DNA of 19,128 nt. Source: CAZMGY01 sp964565945 [NCBI: uncultured bacterium]. Lineage in GTDB: Bacteria > GCA-001730085. The stretch lies in assembly GCA_964565945.1 (NCBI GenBank), contig CAZMGY010000038.1, positions 1 to 19,128 of the forward strand, in the 5' to 3' direction. Below are positions 6,990 through 13,640 of this stretch, piece after piece. The notes under the pieces are model-generated. The model did not search any database. It saw only the letters and a program-made list of their open reading frames with translations, and was not told where the DNA came from. Both the position numbers and the translations under genes were made by a program. Each line of letters starts with the position of its first letter. The first letter of the stretch is position 1.

Positions 6990-8475
6990 ATGAAGTGTGT
7001 TTTAGTTTTAGGTGCAACAGGCTATGTTGGAGGTCGCCTGGTCCCTGCCCTTCTTTGAAAAGGGTTATAAAAGATTCCGTGCCACCAGGCACTCCTTAAA
7101 ACAACCTTAAGAGCCGTCCCTGGGCCAATCATCCCCAGATTGAACTGATAGCTGTAAATTTTCTCGATCAACAATAGCTCAGGAAAGCCTGCCAAAATTG
7201 TGACCATGTCTTTTATATTGTCCACTCGATGGTTTAAGATATTCAAGACTTTGCTCAAACAGATTGGATTGCAGCCGAAAATATGATTCAAGCTATCACT
7301 GCGCACACGCCCAAAGCAATTGTCTATTTAGGAGGACTCGGTCAAGACACTGCTAAAACAAGCCCTCATCTGCAATCTCGCCACGAAGTCGAGCATATTC
7401 TCAAACAAAGTCTAGCCCCTTTGACTATATTGCGAGCCGTTATGATTGTAGGTTCGGGTAGTGCATCATTTGAAGTTTTGCGTTATTTGGTTGAACGGCT
7501 ACCACTGATGCTTATACCTAAATGGGGCAACACTCGTTCCCAACCTATAGCTATTCGTAACGTGATCCACTATTTGCTCCATACCATCGATAACGAACAG
7601 GCACTTCAAAAAAGCTTCGATATTGGGGGAACAGATATTCTCACTTACGAAGATCTGATACGTACTTATCAAGAGGAGGTTGGGTTAAGCAAGCGTGTCA
7701 TTATGCACATTCCCTAAGCTTTTATTGGATCCATTTGGTCACACCTGTTCCAGCTGTTATCGCACCTCCTCTGGCAGAAGATTTCAAAAATGAAGTTATT
7801 TGCCTCAATCACGCCATCCGAGATATTGTCCCGCAAGAACTTCTATATGTCCGTGAAGTGATCCGTTTCGCCTTACAAAAAAAAGATGGCGACCATGTCG
7901 AAAGTCATTGGACCGATTCGGGCACTGTACATCCCTTTGAATGGACTTACGCAGGAAACCCTTCGGGGGCTGGAGGAAGTAATTATATGGACAAACGCAT
8001 TATCATCATCCACGCCCCTCAAGACAAAGTGTGGCAAGGCATCGAAGCCATTGGCGGCAAACGTGGTTGGTACCACGCCACTTAGCTATGGAGGATGCGA
8101 GGCTTTCTCGATCGTCTTTTCGGAGGTATTGGACTTCGCAGAGGGCTTCGCAGCCAAGATCATATTAAAGTCGGTGATGCCCTTGATTTCTGGCACGTGC
8201 TCGCCATTGAACCTTCAAGTAAGTTATTTTTGGTTGCCGAAATGAAACTCCCAGGCAAAGCCACCTTAGAGTTTAATTTCAAGGCGATTGACGAAAATAC
8301 AACACAAATGACCCCAATAGCCCGCTTTAAACCAAAAGGATTGCTCAGTATACTCTATTGGTTTAGTATTCTGCCCCTGCATCACTATGTTTTTGATGGT
8401 ATGATACAGAAATTCAAACAGTTTTGCGAATACAATAAAACGCCGCCCATTGATTCTGACAGATCTTCTGTTTAA
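6990..8475 (+). pseudogene. Multiply broken SDR-family NAD(P)-binding / DUF2867 fusion gene
   Basis: Joined across frames, this is one ~490-residue protein of the type with an N-terminal atypical SDR (NmrA-like) domain and a C-terminal DUF2867 domain. The pieces in order are: MKCVLVLGATGYVGGRLVPAL (dinucleotide-binding start at 6990), SRPWANHPQIELIAVNFLDQ, CDHVFYIVHSM, then AIVYLGGLGQDT, PHLQSRHEVEHIL, VGSGSASFEVLRYLVERLP, FDIGGTDILTYEDLI, VTPVPAVIAPPLAEDFKNEV, and the DUF2867 blocks GGKRGWYHAT, RLFGGIGLRRGLR, VGDALDFWHVLAIEP and VAEMKLPGKATLEF. Lesions: frameshifts near 7056, 7100 and 7715-7735, in-frame stops at 7175 (TAG) and 7235 (TAA), and TAG at 8083 where relatives have Trp. The number of lesions shows an old loss. 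The substrate of such proteins is not established. Confidence 0.85.
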
Positions 8476-8656
8476 GTTGCAACCCAAGCTCTTCAAAAAC
8501 ATTGGCCACTACATAGTCAAAAGTTTCGGTGGCAAATGGTTGCTTCTCAAGCTGATTAAGTTCCATATTTTTGAGTACTATTGTAAGCGCTTCATCTTCG
8601 GAATCAAAAGCCTCCACCGGTATCCGCTGTATCACAAACCTAAGCCCAAAGATCAA
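8414..8656 (-). pseudogene. Possible PrmA-like methyltransferase fragment
   Basis: An 80-codon frame starts with TTG 13 bases after tonB, with GAAGGA just upstream, and ends antisense to the tail of the SDR pseudogene. It contains VEAFDSEDEALTIVLKNMEL, NQLE and, about 12 residues on, FDYVVANVFEELGLQLKQKI. That resembles the part of ribosomal protein L11 methyltransferase (PrmA) running from the acidic SAM residue (D.D.EAL...N.ELN) through the (F/Y)DLVVANI motif. The glycine-rich motif I and the N-terminal domain are missing. It is either a remnant of a former operon member or a chance similarity, and it is unlikely to be functional. Low certainty. Confidence 0.35.
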
Positions 8657-8669
8657 GTCCTTCGCTAAA

Positions 8670-9830
8670 CTAATCTTGGTCTAGTTGAAATCGAATCGGG
8701 ATCTCAACCCAGCTAGCCACATTAACCCCATTCAACCGTGCAGAACGAAAACTCCATATTTCAACTGCTGCAAGAGCCTCTTGGTCCAGCAAATCATAGC
8801 CCGAACTGTGAATCAAAGAAATTTCTTCCACATCACCATCGGGATTAATGTGCAACTTCAAATCGACTACGCCCTGATACCCTTTACGACGCGCAGCACC
8901 AGGGTATCTAGGTGCTGCGTTCTGTCGAGATAAAGGCTCGGCTGGTTCATCCACATCGGCCATGGCATAAATGTGCGCATTCTCCTCGATTATCTTTTGC
9001 GACACAAGAGGCTCTTTAGGTTCATTCATTTCAAAATAAACCTTCTCGACCCCTAAAGCTTTGAGTTGATCCATCACACGCCCAACCCAGGCATGTCGTG
9101 GAATATGATTCATCGCTTCGGGATTAAATCGCCAGTCTTTCAGATGTTGAATTTGCACTTGGTCCAAATCATCCACACCATTCACGTTGACCAGTTCAAA
9201 ATGCTGAACAATCCCGTACCGATCCACTTGAACATTGAGCCAAGCGGCTCTTTCCTGACCTATACGTCCATTCACCAGGGGATATTCGGCACCAACAGGT
9301 TTAACTTGGGGAGCCTCTTGACGATCCTTGGCTTGATCACGCTCTTCTTTTTGCGACATACTGGTTTGAGGGTCATTCACCAAAACACTTTCTTGACCTT
9401 TCCCGTCAATGGCCAGAATATCGGGACGATGTTTGAGGTGACTGGTTGACACCTCACTCACCTGGGGAGAAACAAGATTGGGTTGAGCTTCTGTCTTAGC
9501 AAGAACCTGCTCAGGTTGAAGCGACGGTTCCAGTCGATGGTCTGGGACAATTTCTTTGGGCACAAAAACCTCCTCATCAACCCCAGGCTCGACCGTTTGA
9601 GAGGAATCGGCATCTACCGCTTCAGGCGCCGTTGCTTCGACAATAAGCTCACGTTCTTCGGGCAAAATATCTTCGGTGCTGGGCTTCACGGCTTGAACAA
9701 AATGCACCTCTACTGCAGCTACTCCTCGTTGAATATCAAACATAGGAATTTCTTGCTCGGGACAGGCCCAAAACCCCACCGCATGCACCGCCACAGATAA
9801 GCCAACTCCTAAATAAAGGTCTGGCTTCAT
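8670..9830 (-). CDS. tonB: TonB-like energy transducer with two TonB domains and an embedded ExbD-like tail
   Basis: A 386-residue protein with a short N-terminal membrane anchor (about 5-22), a Pro/Glu/Val-rich periplasmic spacer (50-180), a degenerate first TonB domain (183-246: YPLVNGRIGQ, LNVQVDRYGIVQHFELV, LKDWRFNPEA) and a canonical C-terminal TonB domain (305-383: PRYPGAARRKGYQGVVDLKL, SSGYDLLDQEALAAVEIW, WVEIPIRF). Between them, residues 251-268 (RVMDQLKALGVEKVYFEM) match the end of ExbD (RVMDQLRLLGIHKMFFEM), where the last strand of the first TonB domain should be. TonB links the ExbBD proton channel to outer-membrane receptors. The ATG overlaps the exbD stop (ATGA); it is the last gene of exbB-exbD-tonB. 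No TonB-dependent receptor lies nearby, so the cargo is unknown. Confidence 0.85.
   Translation of the reverse strand: MKPDLYLGVGLSVAVHAVGFWACPEQEIPMFDIQRGVAAVEVHFVQAVKPSTEDILPEERELIVEATAPEAVDADSSQTVEPGVDEEVFVPKEIVPDHRLEPSLQPEQVLAKTEAQPNLVSPQVSEVSTSHLKHRPDILAIDGKGQESVLVNDPQTSMSQKEERDQAKDRQEAPQVKPVGAEYPLVNGRIGQERAAWLNVQVDRYGIVQHFELVNVNGVDDLDQVQIQHLKDWRFNPEAMNHIPRHAWVGRVMDQLKALGVEKVYFEMNEPKEPLVSQKIIEENAHIYAMADVDEPAEPLSRQNAAPRYPGAARRKGYQGVVDLKLHINPDGDVEEISLIHSSGYDLLDQEALAAVEIWSFRSARLNGVNVASWVEIPIRFQLDQD
9027..9080 (-). repeat. Copy of the exbD 3' end inside tonB
   Basis: Over 55 aligned bases this stretch and exbD 9842-9895 match at about 38 positions (hand count). They share the 15-base block ttgatccatcacacg (plus strand) and a shared catttcaaaa block, in the same frame. 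At the protein level 12 of 18 residues are identical. This is a diverged, in-frame duplication of the exbD tail within tonB. Confidence 0.75.
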
Positions 9831-10231
9831 GCACGTTGTTCCATTTCAAAAAACATTTTATGAATCCCCAACAAACGCAATTGATCCATCACACGCATCA
9901 CACGTCCATGGGGCACTTCTTGATCAACGCGCAAATACAACGAAGCTTGCTCGGGAGTTTGCAAAAGCTCGTTCAAATGTTGCGATAGACTCTGTTCTGT
10001 CACTTGCTCGTCATTCACATAGAGTTCACCACTTTTAGTTAGCACAACTACATGATAATCTTGACGGTCGGTGACTGTCGTCACGCCTTTAGGTAAATTC
10101 ACATCAATCCCTTTATGTACCACCATCGAAAGCATGGCGTAAATGAAAAAGACCAAAAGCAAAAACATGGTATCTATCAAAGGCATCATTTCGACACGGG
10201 CTTTTTTACGCTGAAACGATTTAATTTTCAT
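9827..10231 (-). CDS. exbD: ExbD/TolR-family biopolymer transport protein
   Basis: A 134-residue protein of the usual ExbD length. After a short basic cytoplasmic start (MKIKSFQRKKARVEMMPL) comes one membrane helix, IDTMFLLLVFFIYAMLSMVV, with the proton-carrying Asp at residue 20. The periplasmic domain has GIDVNLPKG, LTKSGELYVNDEQV, LYLRVDQEVPHGRVMRVMDQL and a final LGIHKMFFEME. With ExbB it forms the proton-driven motor that energises TonB. It starts 13 bases after exbB and overlaps tonB by 4 bases. Its C-terminal ~18 residues have a homologous copy inside tonB. TolR is the alternative, but the attached tonB gene argues for ExbD. Confidence 0.9.
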   Translation of the reverse strand: MKIKSFQRKKARVEMMPLIDTMFLLLVFFIYAMLSMVVHKGIDVNLPKGVTTVTDRQDYHVVVLTKSGELYVNDEQVTEQSLSQHLNELLQTPEQASLYLRVDQEVPHGRVMRVMDQLRLLGIHKMFFEMEQRA

Positions 10232-10244
10232 GGCATCACAACTC

Positions 10245-10850
10245 CTAGTTGCCCGTTCCTTTGGTATACATCAGTTCAAAATTAGTCACGTGGATTTCCA
10301 TTTCACTCACGCGACGCTCTACCAAAGATTGAAAGAAATTAAACGGTATCAACGTGACAATGGTAATTCCTAAACCCATGGCGGTCGAAATCAACGCCTC
10401 AGCAATCCCTCCGGTAACCAATTTAGGATCTTCGAGACCCGCCGCTCCAAGAACATCAAACGACGTGATAACACCCAAAATCGTCCCTAAAATACCCAAT
10501 AGAGGCGCTAAGGTGATAATCGTATCTAATACCGAAAGGTAACACGTCATCTTTTTAAGCTCGTACTCTATGCCCATTTCGAGTGCCCCTCTTAGCGACA
10601 ACTTATGATGGTTTAAGCCCAATAAATAAATACGGACCAGGTAATCTTGTGAATCTTTGCCCGCTTGGCGAGCATCTTCCAAACGACCTTGACCAACATA
10701 GCTGACGATCTTGTCTCTTAACAGAAGGTGCCACGACGAACGATGACGCATCCAAAATAAACAACGTTCAACCACGATGGCTAAAGAAATTAAAGAACAC
10801 AGAATAAGAGGATAAGCTGTTAATCCTGCTTTGGTGATCCACTCGGGCAT
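10245..10850 (-). CDS. exbB: ExbB/TolQ/MotA-family proton channel protein
   Basis: A 201-residue protein with three membrane helices (about 11-33, 105-128, 150-175) separated by a cytoplasmic loop, the standard ExbB/TolQ layout. The conserved LAPLLGILGTILGVITSF block (114-131) and EALISTAMGLGITIVTLIPF (151-170) are diagnostic. It is the first gene of exbB-exbD-tonB, with AAAGGA upstream of the ATG. It forms the pentameric scaffold of the ExbBD motor in the inner membrane. Length is slightly shorter than E. coli ExbB (244) but usual for the short N-terminal type. Confidence 0.92.
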   Translation of the reverse strand: MPEWITKAGLTAYPLILCSLISLAIVVERCLFWMRHRSSWHLLLRDKIVSYVGQGRLEDARQAGKDSQDYLVRIYLLGLNHHKLSLRGALEMGIEYELKKMTCYLSVLDTIITLAPLLGILGTILGVITSFDVLGAAGLEDPKLVTGGIAEALISTAMGLGITIVTLIPFNFFQSLVERRVSEMEIHVTNFELMYTKGTGN

Positions 10851-10892
10851 AGCATTTCCTTTCTTTTAAAAACAAATACGAACCAAGGGCTT

Positions 10893-10901
10893 ATTATAAC
10901 A
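10893..10901 (-). promoter_or_regulatory. Extended -10 promoter of exbB-exbD-tonB
   Basis: Minus-strand TGTTATAAT, a perfect extended -10, lies about 43 bases before the exbB start. No convincing -35 and no Fur-box-like palindrome were recognised by eye. The rest of the 265-base gap between exbB and the MATE gene (10851-11115) shows nothing I can identify. Confidence 0.55.
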
Positions 10902-11115
10902 AGCAGACGATTGAAACGAGCAGACATTTTCGGCAAAAAACTTAGATTATGCCATGTATTGAAATAAAGCACACGCAGACGAGGTATTGCGACAAGATGC
11001 CGTTGTCGTTGAGCGAGAAGTTTTGCGCCTGATCCGTTGTCTCTTGAAGCCATTTCTGGATTTCAGATTAAAATCAATAGCTAGCGTTCACAAAGAAAAG
11101 ATTACTAAAGTAGTT

Positions 11116-12462
11116 CTAGAGAATCTGACGGATCGTTTTACGCTGCCAAAACCAGGCCACCGTTCCAGCAATCATGTTGGCCAAACACGCTGCCCAAAAA
11201 ATACCCTCGAGGCCTGTATAGAGTTGCAGAGCATAGGCAAGTGGAATATAGAGAACAAACATTCGCAAACAAGAAAGCAACAATGTTGGCAAAGAGCGCC
11301 CCAAAGCATTGAACATCGCGCTTACATTCATCACCACGCTATAACCCAAGTAACTCACAGGTACGATCCAAAAATAACTTTGACCTATCGCTACAACCTG
11401 AGGATCCGCATCAAAAAGGCGTACAATCATCCCCCCAGCCACAGCTAGAATCAGCACGAAAGCTAGCCCCCAAAACATACAGAATCGTATCACAAGACTG
11501 AGTGCATGATGAATTCTCTCAGGTTTTGCGGCTCCCCAGTTTTGGCCGACAAAAGGTCCTAGCACGGACGACAAGGCCAAAGGCAAAATCAGCGAAAACG
11601 TCTCGATGTGCGTTGCCACCCCAAAAGCCGCCACTGCTTCATCTCCATAACTAGCTATTATTGTCATCACCACGCCCAAAGAAAAGGGGATCACCATGTT
11701 GGCAATAGCCGCTGGCAAACCAACCTTAGTGAAATCGTGCATACTTTTCACAAATTCGGGGACACTCAACTGATGACGCGTCAATAAAGGCACTTGGGTC
11801 AAAACAATCCTTAACGAAACGAGAAAGATAATCATTTCGGCCACCAAGGAGGACAATGCCGCCCCAGTCACACCAAATTTGGGGAAAAACCCCCAGCCAT
11901 AAATTAGAAAAGGGTCCAAAACAATATTAATCACACTTAACAAAATCATCAAGCGAGCGGGTAAACGAATTTCTCCCAAAGAGCACATCGCAAAATTGGC
12001 CACAATAATGCAAACCATCAAAGGGAAAATGGCATACACTAGGCTCATGTATTCCCGAATGATCACCAAGTGATTTTCGCTCGCACCCAGAAGACGAAAC
12101 AAAGGATCGATTGATAGATAGCCCAAAAAGGCAACAACCACACCAATCATCAAAGACAAAGAGAGGGCGTAGGTTCCTAAACGATGCACAAGCGAGCTAT
12201 CGCCTCGCCCCAGGGCTTTGGAGAGCAGTGAGGATGTCCCAATTCCTAAGCCAATCGCTAAGTTGGTCAAAATCATGCCCACTGGAAAGGTGAAACTCAG
12301 AGCGGCCAAGGACTCTGTTCCTAACTGACCAACGAACAAAGCGTCCGCCACCTGGAACGAAATCACAGCTAAAATACCCCAAAACATCGCCACGGTCATT
12401 CGAACCAATGTTAGTCCCACTGGCCCCTCTGTTAATGGAGCTGTATGTATCGCAGTGGTCAT
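11116..12462 (-). CDS. MATE-family multidrug/metabolite efflux transporter
   Basis: A 448-residue, strongly hydrophobic protein with the two-fold six-helix layout of MATE transporters. Typical motifs include FWGILAVISFQVADALFVGQLGTESLAALSFTFPV in the first repeat, GTSSLLSKALGRGD, and GPFVGQNWGAAKPERIHHAL in the second repeat, as in the NorM/DinF group. It would exchange cations (H+ or Na+) for drugs or cell metabolites at the inner membrane. The start codon overlaps the stop of the cyclophilin gene in a TAATG junction, so translation is coupled and the two genes form an operon. The substrate cannot be predicted. I see no clear intrinsic terminator after it. Confidence 0.9.
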   Translation of the reverse strand: MTTAIHTAPLTEGPVGLTLVRMTVAMFWGILAVISFQVADALFVGQLGTESLAALSFTFPVGMILTNLAIGLGIGTSSLLSKALGRGDSSLVHRLGTYALSLSLMIGVVVAFLGYLSIDPLFRLLGASENHLVIIREYMSLVYAIFPLMVCIIVANFAMCSLGEIRLPARLMILLSVINIVLDPFLIYGWGFFPKFGVTGAALSSLVAEMIIFLVSLRIVLTQVPLLTRHQLSVPEFVKSMHDFTKVGLPAAIANMVIPFSLGVVMTIIASYGDEAVAAFGVATHIETFSLILPLALSSVLGPFVGQNWGAAKPERIHHALSLVIRFCMFWGLAFVLILAVAGGMIVRLFDADPQVVAIGQSYFWIVPVSYLGYSVVMNVSAMFNALGRSLPTLLLSCLRMFVLYIPLAYALQLYTGLEGIFWAACLANMIAGTVAWFWQRKTIRQIL

Positions 12463-12932
12463 TAAGATGTTTGAATAGTAACAGAAAGCATTTCGATATT
12501 CTCAATCAGACGATCTTGAAACCCCGTCTCGGTATTACCGATGCTGGTTAAGACAGCCTCACCCTCGATCAACTCACCAAAAATAGCATGTTTACCATCG
12601 AGCCATGGTGTCGGAACCAAGGTGATAAAAAATTGCGATCCTCCAGTGTTGGGTCCCGCATTGGCCATCGATAAAATTCCTTTGCGATCGTGATGCAAAC
12701 CTTCGCCAAACTCGTCTTCAATTGTATACCCAGGGCCACCGATGCCATGACCTTCAGGGCATCCTCCCTGAATCATAAAATCTTTAATCACGCGATGAAA
12801 TACGATGCCATTGTAAAAGCCTTCTTCAGCCAGGCGAATAAAATTGCCAGCCGTGATCGGCGCCACATCTTCGAAAAGTTCTAATTTCATTGTTCCAACA
12901 CTCGTTTTTATGGTTGCAACAGGATTTGCCAT
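12462..12932 (-). CDS. Cyclophilin-type peptidyl-prolyl cis-trans isomerase
   Basis: A 156-residue bacterial cyclophilin (PpiB-like). The catalytic Arg47 is in IVFHRVIKDFMIQGG, followed by GHGIGGPGYTIEDEF, GILSMANAGPNTGGSQFFIT (85-104) and WLDGKHAIFGE (110-120) with the Trp and His of the active site. The frame could start 21 bases earlier at TTG, but ATG at 12932 (MANPVATIKTSVGTMKLELF) is correctly spaced from AAGGAAA and matches the family start. No signal peptide, so it is cytoplasmic. It assists folding by isomerising Xaa-Pro bonds. Coupled to the MATE gene by a TAATG overlap. Confidence 0.93.
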   Translation of the reverse strand: MANPVATIKTSVGTMKLELFEDVAPITAGNFIRLAEEGFYNGIVFHRVIKDFMIQGGCPEGHGIGGPGYTIEDEFGEGLHHDRKGILSMANAGPNTGGSQFFITLVPTPWLDGKHAIFGELIEGEAVLTSIGNTETGFQDRLIENIEMLSVTIQTS

Positions 12933-13087
12933 AAGTCTGTTTTCCTTGTCCAAAATTTAGTCTCTCCATCAACCTCTATCATACCTCAATCTCTTCCAGA
13001 AACATTCACGAACCTCCAGACCAGAGCAATTTGATATTCATAAGGCAACGAATCAAAATGAATTTTGGACTATTTTTTAATTATAGC

Positions 13088-13221
13088 TAGATCACTTTCA
13101 AAGAACTGCACGCGGAACCTTTGTTATGAAAGAGCTTGAAGGTCTGATTACCGAAGAAGTTTGTAAGATTTTGGATATCAAACGGTTAGGTTACTCCATA
13201 AAAAAACCTCTGTTAGATTGA
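13088..13221 (+). pseudogene. ECF sigma-factor remnant (region 4)
   Basis: Two frames joined by a one-base loss near 13141 read LDHFQRTARGTFVMKELE and GLITEEVCKILDIKR. This fits sigma-70 region 4 of ECF factors, which typically have a FVLRE-EGLSTEEICKIL segment at the start of the -35-binding helix-turn-helix. The recognition helix and everything before region 4 are absent. The piece ends in the terminator at 13200-13255. It is all that explains the otherwise gene-free 12954-13265 interval. The identification rests on a short match. Confidence 0.5.
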
Positions 13222-13255
13222 ATGCTGAGAAGCAAGATAACAGAGGTTCTTTTTT
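13200..13255. terminator. Bidirectional intrinsic terminator
   Basis: AACCTCTGTTA (13205-13215) and TAACAGAGGTT (13238-13248) form a perfect 11-bp stem, with a smaller TGCT/AGCA hairpin in the loop. It is flanked by AAAAAA on the left and TTTTTT on the right. It would stop transcription from the lipoprotein gene (minus, ending 13266) and from the plus-strand sigma remnant. Confidence 0.85.
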
Positions 13256-13265
13256 GGTGTTACTA

Positions 13266-13508
13266 CTAAGAACCGCAAGTTCTGGCGTAACCAGAGGGAG
13301 AAGTTTTCTTGGCACCGCAAGTTTTTTTTGCACAGCAAGCTTTGACGCAATTAGAAGGACAAGCTTTGGTGTAACTAGAGGGACAAACTTTTTTGGCTCC
13401 ACGCTTGTGGCACCAAGGGCCTTTTTTGGAACCATAACCATGACCAGAGCCACAACACCCAGCCACACCCAAAGAAACAACAGCTAATACAAGAAGTCCT
13501 TTATTCAT
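13266..13508 (-). CDS. Small cysteine-rich predicted lipoprotein
   Basis: An 80-residue protein with a hydrophobic signal peptide and a lipobox GVAGC (Cys18), so it is probably lipid-anchored. The mature part of 63 residues holds ten Cys, plus many Lys and Gly. A 14-residue unit, GAKKVCPSSYTKAC (37-50), recurs as GAKKTSPSGYARTC (65-78), with a shortened copy PSNCVKAC (51-58) between; the copies are also visible in the DNA. AAGGA precedes the ATG and a strong terminator follows the stop 11 bases downstream, so it is a single-gene unit. The open shadow frame on the other strand is not credible. The function is unknown; disulfide cross-linking in the envelope or metal binding are only guesses. 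I do not recognise a named family. Confidence 0.7.
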   Translation of the reverse strand: MNKGLLVLAVVSLGVAGCCGSGHGYGSKKGPWCHKRGAKKVCPSSYTKACPSNCVKACCAKKTCGAKKTSPSGYARTCGS

Positions 13509-13640
13509 AATAAACTAGTCCTTATTTTGAATTAAACACATTCGCTCGGCTAATACCAAACTCCACAAGAGTGATTGTACACCATTAGTCCTCTCAGCAC
13601 CACAAGTACTCTAAACACATAAGCCTGAACCCATCCCCAA

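Noticed and set aside
10820-11053. Open frame upstream of exbB
   Set aside because: Overlaps the exbB start, has no recognisable domain and no clear ribosome-binding site; it covers the promoter region.
13178-13487. Open frames on both strands overlapping the Cys-rich lipoprotein
   Set aside because: They run through the terminator or are low-complexity shadows of the repeat; only the frame starting at 13508 has a signal peptide, lipobox and ribosome-binding site.
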